Part shown: positions 27,159-35,739 of the stretch, piece after piece
Position numbering within the stretch: the first letter of the stretch is position 1
Layout: the number at the start of each line of letters is the position of its first letter
Assembly: GCF_004015185.1 (NCBI RefSeq)
Contig: NZ_CP025746.1
Span: forward strand, 3,861,776 to 3,925,775
Reading direction: 5' to 3'
Length of the DNA: 64,000 nucleotides
DNA from: Clostridium manihotivorum
GTDB lineage: Bacteria; Bacillota; Clostridia; Clostridiales; Clostridiaceae
Made by a program: the position numbers and the translations under genes
The notes under the pieces: generated by a model
The model's database searches: none
Told to the model about the DNA's origin: nothing
The model's input: only the letters and a program-made list of their open reading frames with translations

Positions 27159-27631
27159 GATAATACATCAATTCTCCTAAAGTACATAAAATTTTCATTC
27201 TCCCTATAGGTCCTATCTACTTCATCACAAATTATGTCAAACATCTTATTATTGTCCTTTGAAAACAACACTTTTCCATTATTCAAAATATTTATTTTCA
27301 CAAACAAATCTAACTTTTCACTTCTTAAATCAACAACATCAATAGGTCTATTAAGTAAGTTCTCTAGAAACAGCTCTAATTCTAGAATAGTATCTAAGGA
27401 TATTTTCTCTTCATTTAAAAGAGCAATATCCACATCAGATATTTCATTAAATTCGCCATGATTTAAGCTTCCGAATAATATCAAGTTAGATATATTATGT
27501 TCATCTATAAAATTTTGTACTTCTTCAGAATTAAGCTTCTCAAGAGCATATTTTCTCTCTTCTTCACTATCCAATTTAACACCAACCTTCGGATAAATTA
27601 AATATAAAGGTATGTTGATATTATATCCCAA
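27155..27631 (-). CDS. mntA: MntA-like nucleotidyltransferase antitoxin
   Basis: Up to 158 residues. The minimal nucleotidyltransferase motif GS-x10-D-x-D is complete in FGSLNHGEFNEISDVDIALL, with the third Asp in DVVDL. Family members transfer AMP to the HepT toxin and neutralise it. The start is uncertain: the TTG at 27631 has no clear ribosome binding site, and the TTG of KLDSEEE about 20 codons inside would give a more usual length near 138. It overlaps hepT by four bases. Confidence 0.85.
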   Translation of the reverse strand: MGYNINIPLYLIYPKVGVKLDSEEERKYALEKLNSEEVQNFIDEHNISNLILFGSLNHGEFNEISDVDIALLNEEKISLDTILELELFLENLLNRPIDVVDLRSEKLDLFVKINILNNGKVLFSKDNNKMFDIICDEVDRTYRENENFMYFRRIDVLS

Positions 27632-27721
27632 ACTTATATAAAATAAAAGCTAAGGCAAGACTTATTAAACTTTAAATTAATTTCATCAGTAGATTAGTAA
27701 TCTTTTTTAAGCTCTTACCTT

Positions 27722-28597
27722 CTACAGCATATCACCATCATCTCTTAAAAAAACTCTTACGCAAAAAAGCAGTAAGAAAGATACCAAATACAATATTGCC
27801 GCGAAGGAAGTGGCCATTTTTATATCCGTCTGCATATATGTATATATCTGAAGTGGTATAGTTCTTGTTTTGTTAAGAACATTGCCAGCAAACATTAAAG
27901 TAGCACCAAACTCTCCTATAGACCTTATAAAACTAAGTATAAGTCCTGAGATTATGGCTCTCTTGAGCATAGGAATTATAATTTTACATATTGTTTCAAC
28001 CTTTCCTGCTCCTAAAACATAGGTTGCCTCAAAGATTTCCTTTGGTACATCATTTATTGAATTACTGAGTACTTTCACATAAAAAGCTGAAGATACAAAA
28101 AATTGAGCAATAATTACAGCAGCTGGAGTAAAGACTATGTTAATGCCATAGCTATCTAACAGCCTACCAATAATCCCATTACTACCAAAGGTAAGTAAAA
28201 GAGCTATACCAACTGCTGCTGGAGGCAAAACTATAGGTAACTCTATCAATATACTAAGCACCTTCGCCAAAGCTTTATTCTTTACAAACCTTAGATAGAA
28301 AGCCATACAAGTACCGAAGATAAAAGTCAAGATTAAAGCCATGGTAGAAGTCTCTAATGTAAGCAGCACACTAGCTATATTTTCTTTTACATATAATGTA
28401 GAAATTATATTATGTACACCGGAGTAATTTATCATAGTCAGTATTGGAAGAACAATAATAACTATATATATGCTTATGGCTGCCACTAAGGGTATTACTA
28501 AAAGCTTATTAATGCAATTTTTTCTACTCCACCTTTTATTGAGAGTATTCGAGTATCTTTTATTTTCTTTTATCTCAGATATCCTATCTTGAATCAT
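27722..28597 (-). CDS. modB: molybdate ABC transporter permease ModB
   Basis: 291 residues with about six membrane helices and the binding-protein-dependent permease motif EATYVLGAGKVETICKIIIPML (EAA loop that contacts the ATPase). Other ModB traits are ELPIVLPPAAVGIALL and RSIGEFGATLMFAGN. It carries molybdate, or possibly tungstate, into the cell with ModA. No modC ATPase gene follows; the next gene is the mntA antitoxin. A ModC elsewhere or a shared ATPase must be assumed. AGGAGAAG precedes the ATG. Confidence 0.95.
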   Translation of the reverse strand: MIQDRISEIKENKRYSNTLNKRWSRKNCINKLLVIPLVAAISIYIVIIVLPILTMINYSGVHNIISTLYVKENIASVLLTLETSTMALILTFIFGTCMAFYLRFVKNKALAKVLSILIELPIVLPPAAVGIALLLTFGSNGIIGRLLDSYGINIVFTPAAVIIAQFFVSSAFYVKVLSNSINDVPKEIFEATYVLGAGKVETICKIIIPMLKRAIISGLILSFIRSIGEFGATLMFAGNVLNKTRTIPLQIYTYMQTDIKMATSFAAILYLVSFLLLFCVRVFLRDDGDML

Positions 28598-28624
28598 ACT
28601 TCTCCTATATGAAAATCAAATTAA

Positions 28625-28760
28625 AGATGTACTACTACATAACAAAATTAGGCGCTGTAAAGTATTGTGTCAAACATAGCGTAAATTTAATATTTTCATA
28701 AGCTCCTATCAGAAATCAGAGGAGCTTGGAAAATAGATTTCGTATTGAAGTAGTACGTCT
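28625..28760. repeat. palindromic repeat family B, copy 4 (between modA and modB)
   Basis: AGATGTACTACTACATAAC to GAAGTAGTACGTCT, with GCTCCTATCAG / CAGAGGAGC stem and AATAGATTTCGTATTGAAGT. An extra stretch of about 35 bases (near 28650-28685) is inserted in the left arm. It lies within the presumed modAB transcript. Confidence 0.7.
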
Positions 28761-29576
28761 TTATTTAATCTCAAATCCATATTTCTTTAATATTTCTTTT
28801 CCTTTACCTTCAACAATATAGTCAACAAATTCCTTTGCGGTATCCTTATTTTTAGAAGCTTTTAATAAAGCAACTGGATATTGAACTTTAAGCTCATTAA
28901 AGGCAACGTCTTCTATCATGTTCACCTTTTCTTTATTAGCCTCATTAACATCTGTTTTGTATACTACACCAGCATCAGCTTCATTTAATACAACCTTTGC
29001 AAGCACGTCCTTTACATTTAACTCACTGCTTTTTATATTGCTTAGTATGGATTTATATGTATTATCATCAATTACATTTTTATTCTTCTGACTGTCTAAA
29101 GCCTTATAAAAATAGCTTCCTATAGGTACAGCTTTATCGCCCACAACCAGTTTTAAGTTTCCTTGTGCCAGATCCTTAAAGTTTTTTATACTTTTCTTAC
29201 TACTTTTACTTGTGCAAATTATTAGCTTGTTTTCAGCAAATATCTTACTTTCCTCTACCTTGTCGCTTTTTTTCAATTGATCTACATAATCTGTATTAGC
29301 AGAAGCAAATACATCTGCACCATTACTTTGATCGATTTCTTGGACTAAAGCTTGACTACCTGCATAATTAAAGGTTACATCAATTCCTTTATCCTTCTTA
29401 ATCTGATTTCCTATGTCATTAAAGCTTTCTGTTAGACTAGCCGCCGCAAATACCATTATCTTTTTTGAACTACCATCTTCGGTTTTTCTTGTAGTTTTCG
29501 TACATGCCATAAGCCCTGCTGACAAAACTATTGCTAGTACTAGAACTAGACCACTAAGCTTAACTTTTCTTATCAT
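28761..29576 (-). CDS. modA: molybdate-binding lipoprotein ModA
   Basis: About 271 residues from the ATG at 29576, which has AAGGGGAAG upstream; the ATG at 29621 lacks one. The signal peptide ends in a lipobox (LSAGLMAC, Cys near residue 21), so it is tethered outside the membrane. The ModA pattern follows: IMVFAAASLTESFNDIG, VTFNYAGSQALVQEIDQSNGADVFAS, DAGVVYKTDV and the C-terminal AKEFVDYIVEGKGKEILKKYGF. It captures molybdate (or tungstate) for ModB and so feeds the cofactor genes upstream. Confidence 0.95.
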   Translation of the reverse strand: MIRKVKLSGLVLVLAIVLSAGLMACTKTTRKTEDGSSKKIMVFAAASLTESFNDIGNQIKKDKGIDVTFNYAGSQALVQEIDQSNGADVFASANTDYVDQLKKSDKVEESKIFAENKLIICTSKSSKKSIKNFKDLAQGNLKLVVGDKAVPIGSYFYKALDSQKNKNVIDDNTYKSILSNIKSSELNVKDVLAKVVLNEADAGVVYKTDVNEANKEKVNMIEDVAFNELKVQYPVALLKASKNKDTAKEFVDYIVEGKGKEILKKYGFEIK

Positions 29577-29646
29577 TGCTTCTTCCCCTTTACTCTTAAG
29601 TACATGATTTCTTAACTCCATTTTAGGATTACTTAAGATTTATACT

Positions 29647-29731
29647 TGTACCACTTAATACTAAAATTTGTATTTTTAAATTCTCTCCTCATATTCACAG
29701 GAGTTTTTAAAATAGATTTTAGATTGAAGTG
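29647..29731. repeat. palindromic repeat family B, copy 5
   Basis: GTACCACTTAATACTAAAATT to AGATTGAAGTG with a CTCTCCTCATATTCACAGGAG stem. It runs directly into family A copy 8. Confidence 0.7.
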
Positions 29732-29732
29732 A

Positions 29733-29828
29733 GCCTTTACGAAGACTTAATTTATGTATGATCGATAATACCGGCTTCTAGGAATTATCGGGCATATATA
29801 AATTAATAGTTGAAATTGGTTACCTATA
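29733..29828. repeat. palindromic repeat family A, copy 8
   Basis: The left TATAGG is missing and the copy begins CCTTTACGAAGACTTAATT. The right end GAAATTGGTTACCTATA is typical; arms TTAATTTATGTATG and CATATATAAATTAA. The left end looks replaced by family B copy 5. Confidence 0.75.
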
Positions 29829-29840
29829 GTTTAAATATAA

Positions 29841-30272
29841 CTATAAAACTTCTATAGAATCGCCAGCTTTTATAACTCCGCCTTTTATTATCTTAGTAAA
29901 TATGCCCTCCGTTGGCATTATACACTTACCAACCTTATTTTTTATAGCGCAGCCCTTATGACATTCCTTACCTATTTGAGTTACTTCCTGTATAGTATCA
30001 CCTATCTTCAGCCTAGTGCCTATAGGTAATTCATATAGAACGATTCCTTCAGTAGTTATATTTTCAGCGAATTTTCCTGGAGTCAAATCAGGAACTCCAA
30101 AGTTTATCATCTTATCTATACTTTCGTTTGCAAGAAGACTTACTTGTCTATGCCAATTTCCAGCATGTCCATCACCTACAAGACCATGGTCTTCCTTAAA
30201 AGTCCCCTCAGCTACAGGAGTTTTTATAACACCTTTTATCTCACTTATATTTATAGATACTACCTTAGCCAT
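29841..30272 (-). CDS. MOSC domain protein (molybdenum cofactor-related)
   Basis: 143 residues, a single MOSC domain: GLVGDGHAGNWHRQVSLLANESI, FAENITTEGIVLYELPIGTRL and the conserved Cys in GKECHKGCAIKNKVGKCIM. MOSC domains bind or hand over sulfur or the molybdenum cofactor. It follows moaC by about 28 bases in the same operon, which supports a cofactor role. The exact reaction is unknown. Confidence 0.9.
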   Translation of the reverse strand: MAKVVSINISEIKGVIKTPVAEGTFKEDHGLVGDGHAGNWHRQVSLLANESIDKMINFGVPDLTPGKFAENITTEGIVLYELPIGTRLKIGDTIQEVTQIGKECHKGCAIKNKVGKCIMPTEGIFTKIIKGGVIKAGDSIEVL

Positions 30273-30300
30273 ATACTTACCGCTCCTCTTTTATCTATTA

Positions 30301-30768
30301 CTAATCTCTTATATACTCTCCACTCTTACCACCAGTTTTCTTAATTAGCCTTATATCTGTTATCACCATCTCCTTATCAACAGCCTTGCACATATCATAT
30401 ATAGTAAGCGCTGCAATATTTACAGCGGTTAAAGCTTCCATTTCCACACCAGTCTTACCAATAGTACTTACGGTAGCCTGTATCTCTATTTCTTCTTCCT
30501 TCACCTCAAAACTTATATCTGAGCCTGTTAAAAGTATATTGTGGCACATTGGGATAAGCTCCCAGGTTTTCTTTGCTCCCATTATTCCTCCAACTTGAGA
30601 CACTGAAAGCACATCCCCCTTTTTGATAAGCCCTTCTTTAATAAGTCTTATGGTTTCTTTTTTCATTTTAATCGTACCTCTTGCCACAGCAACTCTTTTT
30701 GTGTCTGCCTTGTCCGATACATTAACCATATGGGCTCTTCCCTCTTCGTTAAAATGTGAAAACTCCAT
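30301..30768 (-). CDS. moaC: cyclic pyranopterin monophosphate synthase MoaC
   Basis: 155 residues, the normal length. Signature segments: [48 protein letters not shown] and [29 protein letters not shown], with the catalytic Lys in IKKTGGKSG. It works with MoaA to turn GTP into cyclic pyranopterin monophosphate, the first step of molybdopterin synthesis. It starts four bases after the moaA stop; its ribosome binding site (GGAGG) lies in the last moaA codons, suggesting translational coupling. Confidence 0.98.
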   Translation of the reverse strand: MEFSHFNEEGRAHMVNVSDKADTKRVAVARGTIKMKKETIRLIKEGLIKKGDVLSVSQVGGIMGAKKTWELIPMCHNILLTGSDISFEVKEEEIEIQATVSTIGKTGVEMEALTAVNIAALTIYDMCKAVDKEMVITDIRLIKKTGGKSGEYIRD

Positions 30769-30772
30769 TACT

Positions 30773-31738
30773 TTATCCTCCTATTGCAGTCATTTCTCTT
30801 TCTATGTACTTCCCATCTTCAAGATCATGTTCCTTGGGTTTATTTTTTACAATGTCACAAAGTACCTTGGTTATGTCTTGTCCATTTCTTACTAAAGCTT
30901 TTATGTCTATTTCTTCATCTGAATGTAAGCAAGGTTTTATCTTACCATCTGCAGTAAGTCTTACTCTATTACAGTTGCTACAGAACTTACAAGAAATAGG
31001 ATTGATAAGCCCTACATTGCCTTTTCCTTTCGGAAACTTATAGTACTTAGCTGGAGAAGAACTATCCTTTGCTTCAATCTCAACAAGTTCCGGCACCTTA
31101 TTAAGTACAGTTTCATTACTTAAGTATTTATTAAGGGACCAGTTCTTTACTTGGCCAATAGGCATAAGTTCTATAAACCTGACATCAATTTCCTCATCTA
31201 TGGTAAGATCAACAAAATCCTTTATTTCATCTTCATTAAAGCCTTTCATTAAAACAACATTAATTTTTATAGGAGTAAGCCCAACTTTTTTTGCCTCAGC
31301 TATTCCTTCGAGCACAGCTTTAAGCTCTCCTCCCTTAGTTATATCCCTATATTTATCAGGATTTAAGGTATCTAGACTTATATTAACTCTTGAAAGTCCT
31401 GCTTCTTTCAATGCTTTTGCATATTCTTTTAAAAGAATGCCATTAGTGGTCATAGCTATTTCATCTATACCTTTAATGGTAGATATTCTTTCTATAAGGT
31501 TTAATATATCCCTTCTTACTAGTGGTTCCCCACCAGTTATTCTAACTTTATTTACACCTAGTTCTGCAAACTTTTCTGTAATATGCTGGATTTCTTCAAA
31601 GGTTAATATTTCATCATGACAAGCCTTTGCTATTCCTTTTTCCGGCATACAATACTTACATCTCAAATTACATAAATCTGTTACTGAAATTCTTAAATAA
31701 TTTATATTACGCCCAAATGAATCTAATATTTTTATCAC
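30773..31738 (-). CDS. moaA: GTP 3',8-cyclase MoaA (radical SAM)
   Basis: 321 residues. The radical SAM cluster motif is CNLRCKYC (residues 24-31), followed by the MPEKG typical of MoaA. A second cluster motif lies near the end ([22 protein letters not shown]), and the last two residues are the conserved Gly-Gly needed for activity. It makes the 3',8-cyclo-GTP used by MoaC. The ribosome binding site is GGAGGTG. A GGGACA / TGTCCC hairpin abuts this site upstream. Confidence 0.98.
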   Translation of the reverse strand: MIKILDSFGRNINYLRISVTDLCNLRCKYCMPEKGIAKACHDEILTFEEIQHITEKFAELGVNKVRITGGEPLVRRDILNLIERISTIKGIDEIAMTTNGILLKEYAKALKEAGLSRVNISLDTLNPDKYRDITKGGELKAVLEGIAEAKKVGLTPIKINVVLMKGFNEDEIKDFVDLTIDEEIDVRFIELMPIGQVKNWSLNKYLSNETVLNKVPELVEIEAKDSSSPAKYYKFPKGKGNVGLINPISCKFCSNCNRVRLTADGKIKPCLHSDEEIDIKALVRNGQDITKVLCDIVKNKPKEHDLEDGKYIEREMTAIGG

Positions 31739-31742
31739 CTCC

Positions 31743-31769
31743 GGGACAGGGGGACGGTTCTAATGTCCC
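31743..31769. repeat. GGGACA...TGTCCC inverted repeat in the moaA leader
   Basis: GGGACAGGGGGACGGTTC followed by TAATGTCCC, a G-rich inverted repeat unlike its AT-rich surroundings. It touches the ribosome binding site of moaA and could hinder or time its translation. Similar G-rich palindromes are, to my knowledge, scattered in many clostridial genomes. Confidence 0.5.
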
Positions 31770-31821
31770 TACTAAAGTATAGTGTTCAATTTAATTCTCT
31801 GCTATCTACATAACGATATAA

Positions 31822-31865
31822 AACCTCTCAAAAACTTCCTCTTCCTGAAATTTTTTGAGAGGTTA
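31822..31865 (-). terminator. inverted repeat between mobA and moaA
   Basis: AACCTCTCAAAAA and TTTTTTGAGAGGTT arms, followed by TTTTA on the minus strand. It may divide the upstream fdhF-mobA transcript from moaA-moaC. The surrounding 31870-32030 shows no gene. Confidence 0.55.
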
Positions 31866-32033
31866 AATGTCTTTAAAATTTCAATATAAGTATTAATTAG
31901 TGATACTTTGAAATTAAAAGTATATGTGCTGTATTACTTTATACTAATGACACCATCTCTAAAAATATTTTTTCAAAATTCGTTCAAGCATCGAATACAT
32001 GTCCATTAAATTTCAAAAACTACTTTAAAACAT

Positions 32034-32157
32034 GGTTCTCTTAAAGTACCATGTTGAAATTAAGTGGTAAGTCATCTGAGGTTTTGATGAGATTACGTAG
32101 AAGCCCTCTCGTATAGCAGCTCCTTCATAACCACTTAATTCCAACAGTATTCTTGGG
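32034..32157. repeat. repeat family C, short copy
   Basis: GGTTCTCTTAAAGTACCATG, then TTGAAATTAAGTGGTAAGTCATCTG at one side, and ATAACCACTTAATTCCAACA at the other. The central part, including the small frame of the full copy, is missing. Confidence 0.65.
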
Positions 32158-32194
32158 CATAAACTAAAATGTAATATATTCAAAGACACTTACA

Positions 32195-32824
32195 CTAAAT
32201 TTCTCTTACAAACTTCCTAATATATTTCTCTAATTCTTCTTTAGTATTTAAATTTATAAACATATCAAAATCAGGATCAAAGCTTATAACAGTTTCTTCT
32301 TCTATATACAATGAATCTGAAGATAGGATCAATTCCTTTAAAGCACGCCTGTCTTCTTGTAAAAGTTCTAAAGCCTTGTTTAACATGGATTTTGAATAAA
32401 AAGCATTAAAAGGCTCAAAATACTTTTCTCTTTTAACCAAACAGCACTGTTTAGGCGTTTCCATCAGTTTTTCCTTCATAAATTCAATAAAGTCATTTCT
32501 AACAATGGGCATATCACAAGCAACAAAGTAAACATACTCACTTTTAGCCGCCTTAAGCCCCTCATAAATACCTGAGATTGGACCTCTTTCTTTATATTCA
32601 TCAGAAATAAGCTTATATGGAGTATCTTTATATAATTCAGGTTTATTAGTTACAATTATTATTTCTTCAAAGCTCTTTTTTAACTTTTCAGCAATAAGTT
32701 CTATTAGATTTTCCTCTTTTAATTTTAAAAATTGCTTATCAAAACCCATTCTTGAACTCTTTCCTCCTGCAAGAATAACCGCAGTAGTGAATTTGTCCAA
32801 TTTTGTTATTTTATCATAACACAT
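32195..32824 (-). CDS. mobA: molybdenum cofactor guanylyltransferase MobA
   Basis: 209 residues. The nucleotidyltransferase start AVILAGGKSSRMGFDKQFLKL and the Mg-binding Asp in YFVACDMPIV are clear, plus DEYKERGPISGIYEGL. It joins GMP to molybdopterin to give the guanine dinucleotide form that formate dehydrogenases need. It lies 14 bases after the second HycB-like gene, so the enzyme and its cofactor step are co-transcribed. An extra 10 N-terminal residues before AVILAGG are normal. Confidence 0.95.
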   Translation of the reverse strand: MCYDKITKLDKFTTAVILAGGKSSRMGFDKQFLKLKEENLIELIAEKLKKSFEEIIIVTNKPELYKDTPYKLISDEYKERGPISGIYEGLKAAKSEYVYFVACDMPIVRNDFIEFMKEKLMETPKQCCLVKREKYFEPFNAFYSKSMLNKALELLQEDRRALKELILSSDSLYIEEETVISFDPDFDMFINLNTKEELEKYIRKFVREI

Positions 32825-32838
32825 ATTTTTTTTCTATC

Positions 32839-33408
32839 CTAAACCATTGTAACTAAAGTCTTTACACTATTTTTTCTCTTCTCTTGTATCTCTTTATCTA
32901 AATTTTCATGTTTTACAAGTTTCAGTGCAGCAGTTGGGCAGGCCTCTATACAAGCAGGTCCACTTTCTCTGCCTACACATAAATCACACTTATTAGCTAC
33001 AATCTTTTCCTTTAGCTGAAAACTTCCGTTAATGTCTGTTTTAAGACCTGACTGAAGAATGTTTTCCCCATTTTTAGAAGCAGCAATCATATCAATAGCC
33101 CCAAAAGGACATACTATTAAACAACTCTTACATCCAATGCAAGTATCTTTGTTTATAATGACTGCATTATCCTTGTTTACTATAGACCCATTAGGGCATG
33201 CATTGGCACAAGGAGCATTTTCACAATGTCTACATTGCACCGGTGCACTTACTTCTGCAGTCTTGATAACCTTCAAGCAGGGATTAAAATTAATATCATC
33301 TTTTTTTACTGTAAATATATTATTATCTGAATGTGCAACCACACAAGCTACCTCGCAAGTTCTACAGCCTATACACCTTTGTGGATTTGCCATAACAAAA
33401 TTATTCAT
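32839..33408 (-). CDS. hycB: HycB/HydN-like electron-transfer protein with four 4Fe-4S clusters (second copy)
   Basis: 189 residues with four ferredoxin cluster motifs: CIGCRTCEVAC, CRHCENAPCANACP, CIGCKSCLIVCP and CDLCVGRESGPACIEACP. It starts two bases after the hydrogenase stop. Such proteins pass electrons between formate dehydrogenase and [FeFe] hydrogenase in hydrogen-dependent CO2 reductase, and are homologous to HycB and HydN of enteric formate-hydrogen lyase. Together with the copy at 34952-35512 it would provide the electron wire. Cytoplasmic. Confidence 0.9.
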   Translation of the reverse strand: MNNFVMANPQRCIGCRTCEVACVVAHSDNNIFTVKKDDINFNPCLKVIKTAEVSAPVQCRHCENAPCANACPNGSIVNKDNAVIINKDTCIGCKSCLIVCPFGAIDMIAASKNGENILQSGLKTDINGSFQLKEKIVANKCDLCVGRESGPACIEACPTAALKLVKHENLDKEIQEKRKNSVKTLVTMV

Positions 33409-33410
33409 AA

Positions 33411-34790
33411 TTAGTACTCCTCTCTCTTTCTTGATGAGTATTTTGTATGTAACAAGTGGTGAGATTTTTCTCCAAGAGGTTCCTTTAAAAACTCTTTATA
33501 TAACTTCTTTATATATGGGTTTTCATGAGACTTTCTTATACCTGATTCTGAGTCATGTCTATATAAAGCCTTTTTTCTTTCCTCAATTCCGTTCTTCTTT
33601 AATTTATCAAGTAATATCTTAGGCTGTCCTCCACCACTAACACAACCTTCTGGACAAGTCATTACTTCTACAAAATGATAATCACATTGACCTTTCTTCA
33701 CTGTTTCAAGCAATTCTTTAACATTACTAAGACCAGATACCACTGCCACCTTTAAATCTAGCTGTCCAACCTTTACCTTAGCTTCTCTAATTCCTTCTCC
33801 GCCTCTTATAAAATCCATCTCAAGCTTTGGAACTGAAGTATTAGTTAAAAGCTCATAACCTGTTCTTAGCGCTGCCTCCATTACTCCACCAGTGACTCCA
33901 AATATATTACCTGCACCACTATAAACACCTAAAGGAGCATCAAAGGTTTCTTCCTCTAAGCTAGCAAAGTCTATATTTTCTTCCTTTATTAGCTGAGCTA
34001 ACTCTCTAGTGGTTATAACCATATCTACATCCTTATAACCGCTATCTTTCATTTCCTCTCTATCACACTCAAACTGCTTACAGGTGCAAGGCATAACAGC
34101 TACACTTAAGATCTTGCTTGGATCAACATTATCTACTTGAGCTCCATAGGTCTTAAATATAGTTCCAGCCATCTGTTGAGGTGACTTGCAGGTAGAAAGA
34201 TGCTTTAATAATTCTGGATACTGTTGCTCTGCATATTTTACCCAAGCTGGACAGCAGGAAGTAAACATAGGAAGGTTCTTATTCTCTGTTATTCTTTTTA
34301 TAAGTTCACTTCCTTCTTCCATTATGGTAAGGTCTGCACCAAAATTAGTGTCATACACTCTATTAAAATTTAACAGTCTAAGAGACGCTGCAAGCTTTCC
34401 TGGTGTTAAACTGCCAAATGGAGATCCAAATTCTTCTGCGATCGCCACTCTGACCGCAGGAGCACACTGAACAACTTTAAATATACTCTCATCTCTTAAC
34501 TGTTCTCTAAGCTTTTTAACTTGTCCCATATTATATGCAGCGAATAATGGCTCCTTTATGCTACTAAGCATATTTCTAGCTTTCTTTTTATCTTCTATAT
34601 TTTCTTCTCCTAATGTAAATGCCGAAGCGTAGGAACTACATATTTGTACACATTGACCACAACTTACACAGAGCTTTTCCTCTATAGTTTGTACACTTCC
34701 TAACTCACCTTTTATGGCATCTACAGGGCAGATTTCAGCACAACGTCTACAGCCTGTACATAACTGCTCATCAATATTAATCATTGCCAT
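33411..34790 (-). CDS. hydA: [FeFe] hydrogenase, HDCR HydA2-type
   Basis: 459 residues. The N-terminal ferredoxin domain has two 4Fe-4S motifs (CTGCRRCAEICP, CVSCGQCVQIC). The H-cluster motifs follow intact: TSCCPAWVKYAEQ, MPCTCKQFECDRE and MTCPEGCVSGGGQP. Length and the absence of 2Fe-2S or extra N-terminal modules fit the hydrogenase subunit HydA2 of hydrogen-dependent CO2 reductase rather than a long fermentative hydrogenase. It would oxidise or make H2 at the H-cluster. It is placed between two HycB-like genes, downstream of fdhF and moeA. HydE, HydF and HydG maturases must lie elsewhere. Confidence 0.95.
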   Translation of the reverse strand: MAMINIDEQLCTGCRRCAEICPVDAIKGELGSVQTIEEKLCVSCGQCVQICSSYASAFTLGEENIEDKKKARNMLSSIKEPLFAAYNMGQVKKLREQLRDESIFKVVQCAPAVRVAIAEEFGSPFGSLTPGKLAASLRLLNFNRVYDTNFGADLTIMEEGSELIKRITENKNLPMFTSCCPAWVKYAEQQYPELLKHLSTCKSPQQMAGTIFKTYGAQVDNVDPSKILSVAVMPCTCKQFECDREEMKDSGYKDVDMVITTRELAQLIKEENIDFASLEEETFDAPLGVYSGAGNIFGVTGGVMEAALRTGYELLTNTSVPKLEMDFIRGGEGIREAKVKVGQLDLKVAVVSGLSNVKELLETVKKGQCDYHFVEVMTCPEGCVSGGGQPKILLDKLKKNGIEERKKALYRHDSESGIRKSHENPYIKKLYKEFLKEPLGEKSHHLLHTKYSSRKREEY

Positions 34791-34875
34791 CCGTTAATTT
34801 CCTTTCTAACAACTAAATTGATTTCTACTTTTCCAAAAGAATCCAAATACTGTATTCTTTTAGAAAACTCCCTAA

Positions 34876-34928
34876 ACCGTCAAATCACTAACCATTTAAT
34901 TTCAGCATAGTACTTTAAGAGATTCTTA
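34876..34928. repeat. repeat family C, degraded end
   Basis: CACTAACCATTTAATTTCAGCAT followed by AGTACTTTAAGAGATTC resembles the right end of family C (ACCACTTAATTTCAACA, ACTTTAACAGAGTC). It lies in the gap between hycB and hydA. Confidence 0.4.
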
Positions 34929-34951
34929 ACTTTATAGCCATATCCTAAGTT

Positions 34952-35512
34952 CTAAAGACTTAATACTAAAGCTATATTTCTCTTCTTTCTTTCACCTTCA
35001 GCATCAAAAACCTTTAATGCATTTTTAGGGCAAGCTTCCACACAAGCAGGCTTATCACTTCCGTTGCACATATCGCACTTATAAGCAGTTGTAACTGCTT
35101 TATAAACTTCTTTTACTTTTCCTGGCTGCTTAATTTTTGTAAGAAGTTTTTCTCCATTTTCATACCTTGGTAATATATCTATAGCACCAAAAGGACACGC
35201 AGCAGCACAGGTTTTACAACCAATACATTTGTTTTCCTCTATTATTATCTTTTCCTGTTGCTCACTTATTGCTCCAATAGGACACACATTAGCGCATGGA
35301 GCATCTTCACATTGTCTACACTGAACTGGCAACTTATAGCTTCCATTATCAACCACATGAAGTCTTGCAATAACAGGCATTTCAATATTTCCAGCTGTCA
35401 CAGCATTGTTTTTCTTGTCATTATGGGCTACAAAACAAGCAATTTCACAGGCCTTACAACCTATACACTTCCTGCTGTCTGCCACAACAAAGGCATTAAT
35501 CTTTGAACTCAT
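34952..35512 (-). CDS. hycB: HycB/HydN-like electron-transfer protein with four 4Fe-4S clusters (first copy)
   Basis: 186 residues from the ATG at 35512, which suits the family N-terminus MSSKINAFVVADSRKCIGCK. An in-frame ATG at 35542 gives ten extra residues and has no better ribosome binding site. Four cluster motifs are present: CIGCKACEIAC, CRQCEDAPCANVCP, CIGCKTCAAACP and CDMCNGSDKPACVEACP. It is a paralogue of the protein at 32839-33408. The likely role is electron transfer between FdhF and the hydrogenase. A 162-base gap, with a repeat remnant, separates it from the hydrogenase gene. Confidence 0.9.
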   Translation of the reverse strand: MSSKINAFVVADSRKCIGCKACEIACFVAHNDKKNNAVTAGNIEMPVIARLHVVDNGSYKLPVQCRQCEDAPCANVCPIGAISEQQEKIIIEENKCIGCKTCAAACPFGAIDILPRYENGEKLLTKIKQPGKVKEVYKAVTTAYKCDMCNGSDKPACVEACPKNALKVFDAEGERKKRNIALVLSL

Positions 35513-35605
35513 ATACTTCTTACCTTTCCTCTTAACTTTCATGCTAAATATCTATTTATTCTAAATAAAGTACCTAGATTACTAAGATTTCTTTGGAAAC
35601 TATAC

Positions 35606-35712
35606 TGTCACACCTAGCGAGTTACAGCTTTATCCATGAAAATTAGAAAATCATATTAATTCTTAGCCTAGGCTCAGTATTACTAAACACTTAACTTTAT
35701 CAAGGTCCTTTA
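35606..35712. repeat. repeat family C, degraded inner and right part
   Basis: CGAGTTACAGCTTTATCCATG, AAATCATATTAATTCTTAG and AACACTTAACTTTATCAAGG follow the order of blocks in the full copy (GTGAGTTTACAG, AAAATCATATTAATTCTTTG, GACCACTTAATTTCAAC). It fills the moeA-hycB gap. Confidence 0.5.
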
Positions 35713-35739
35713 AAAGACTTTTATGTATTCTTTAACTAA

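Noticed and set aside
31739..31800. Molybdenum cofactor riboswitch before moaA
   Set aside because: Only a simple GGGACA/TGTCCC hairpin is present; the multi-stem layout of the Moco RNA motif was not recognised.
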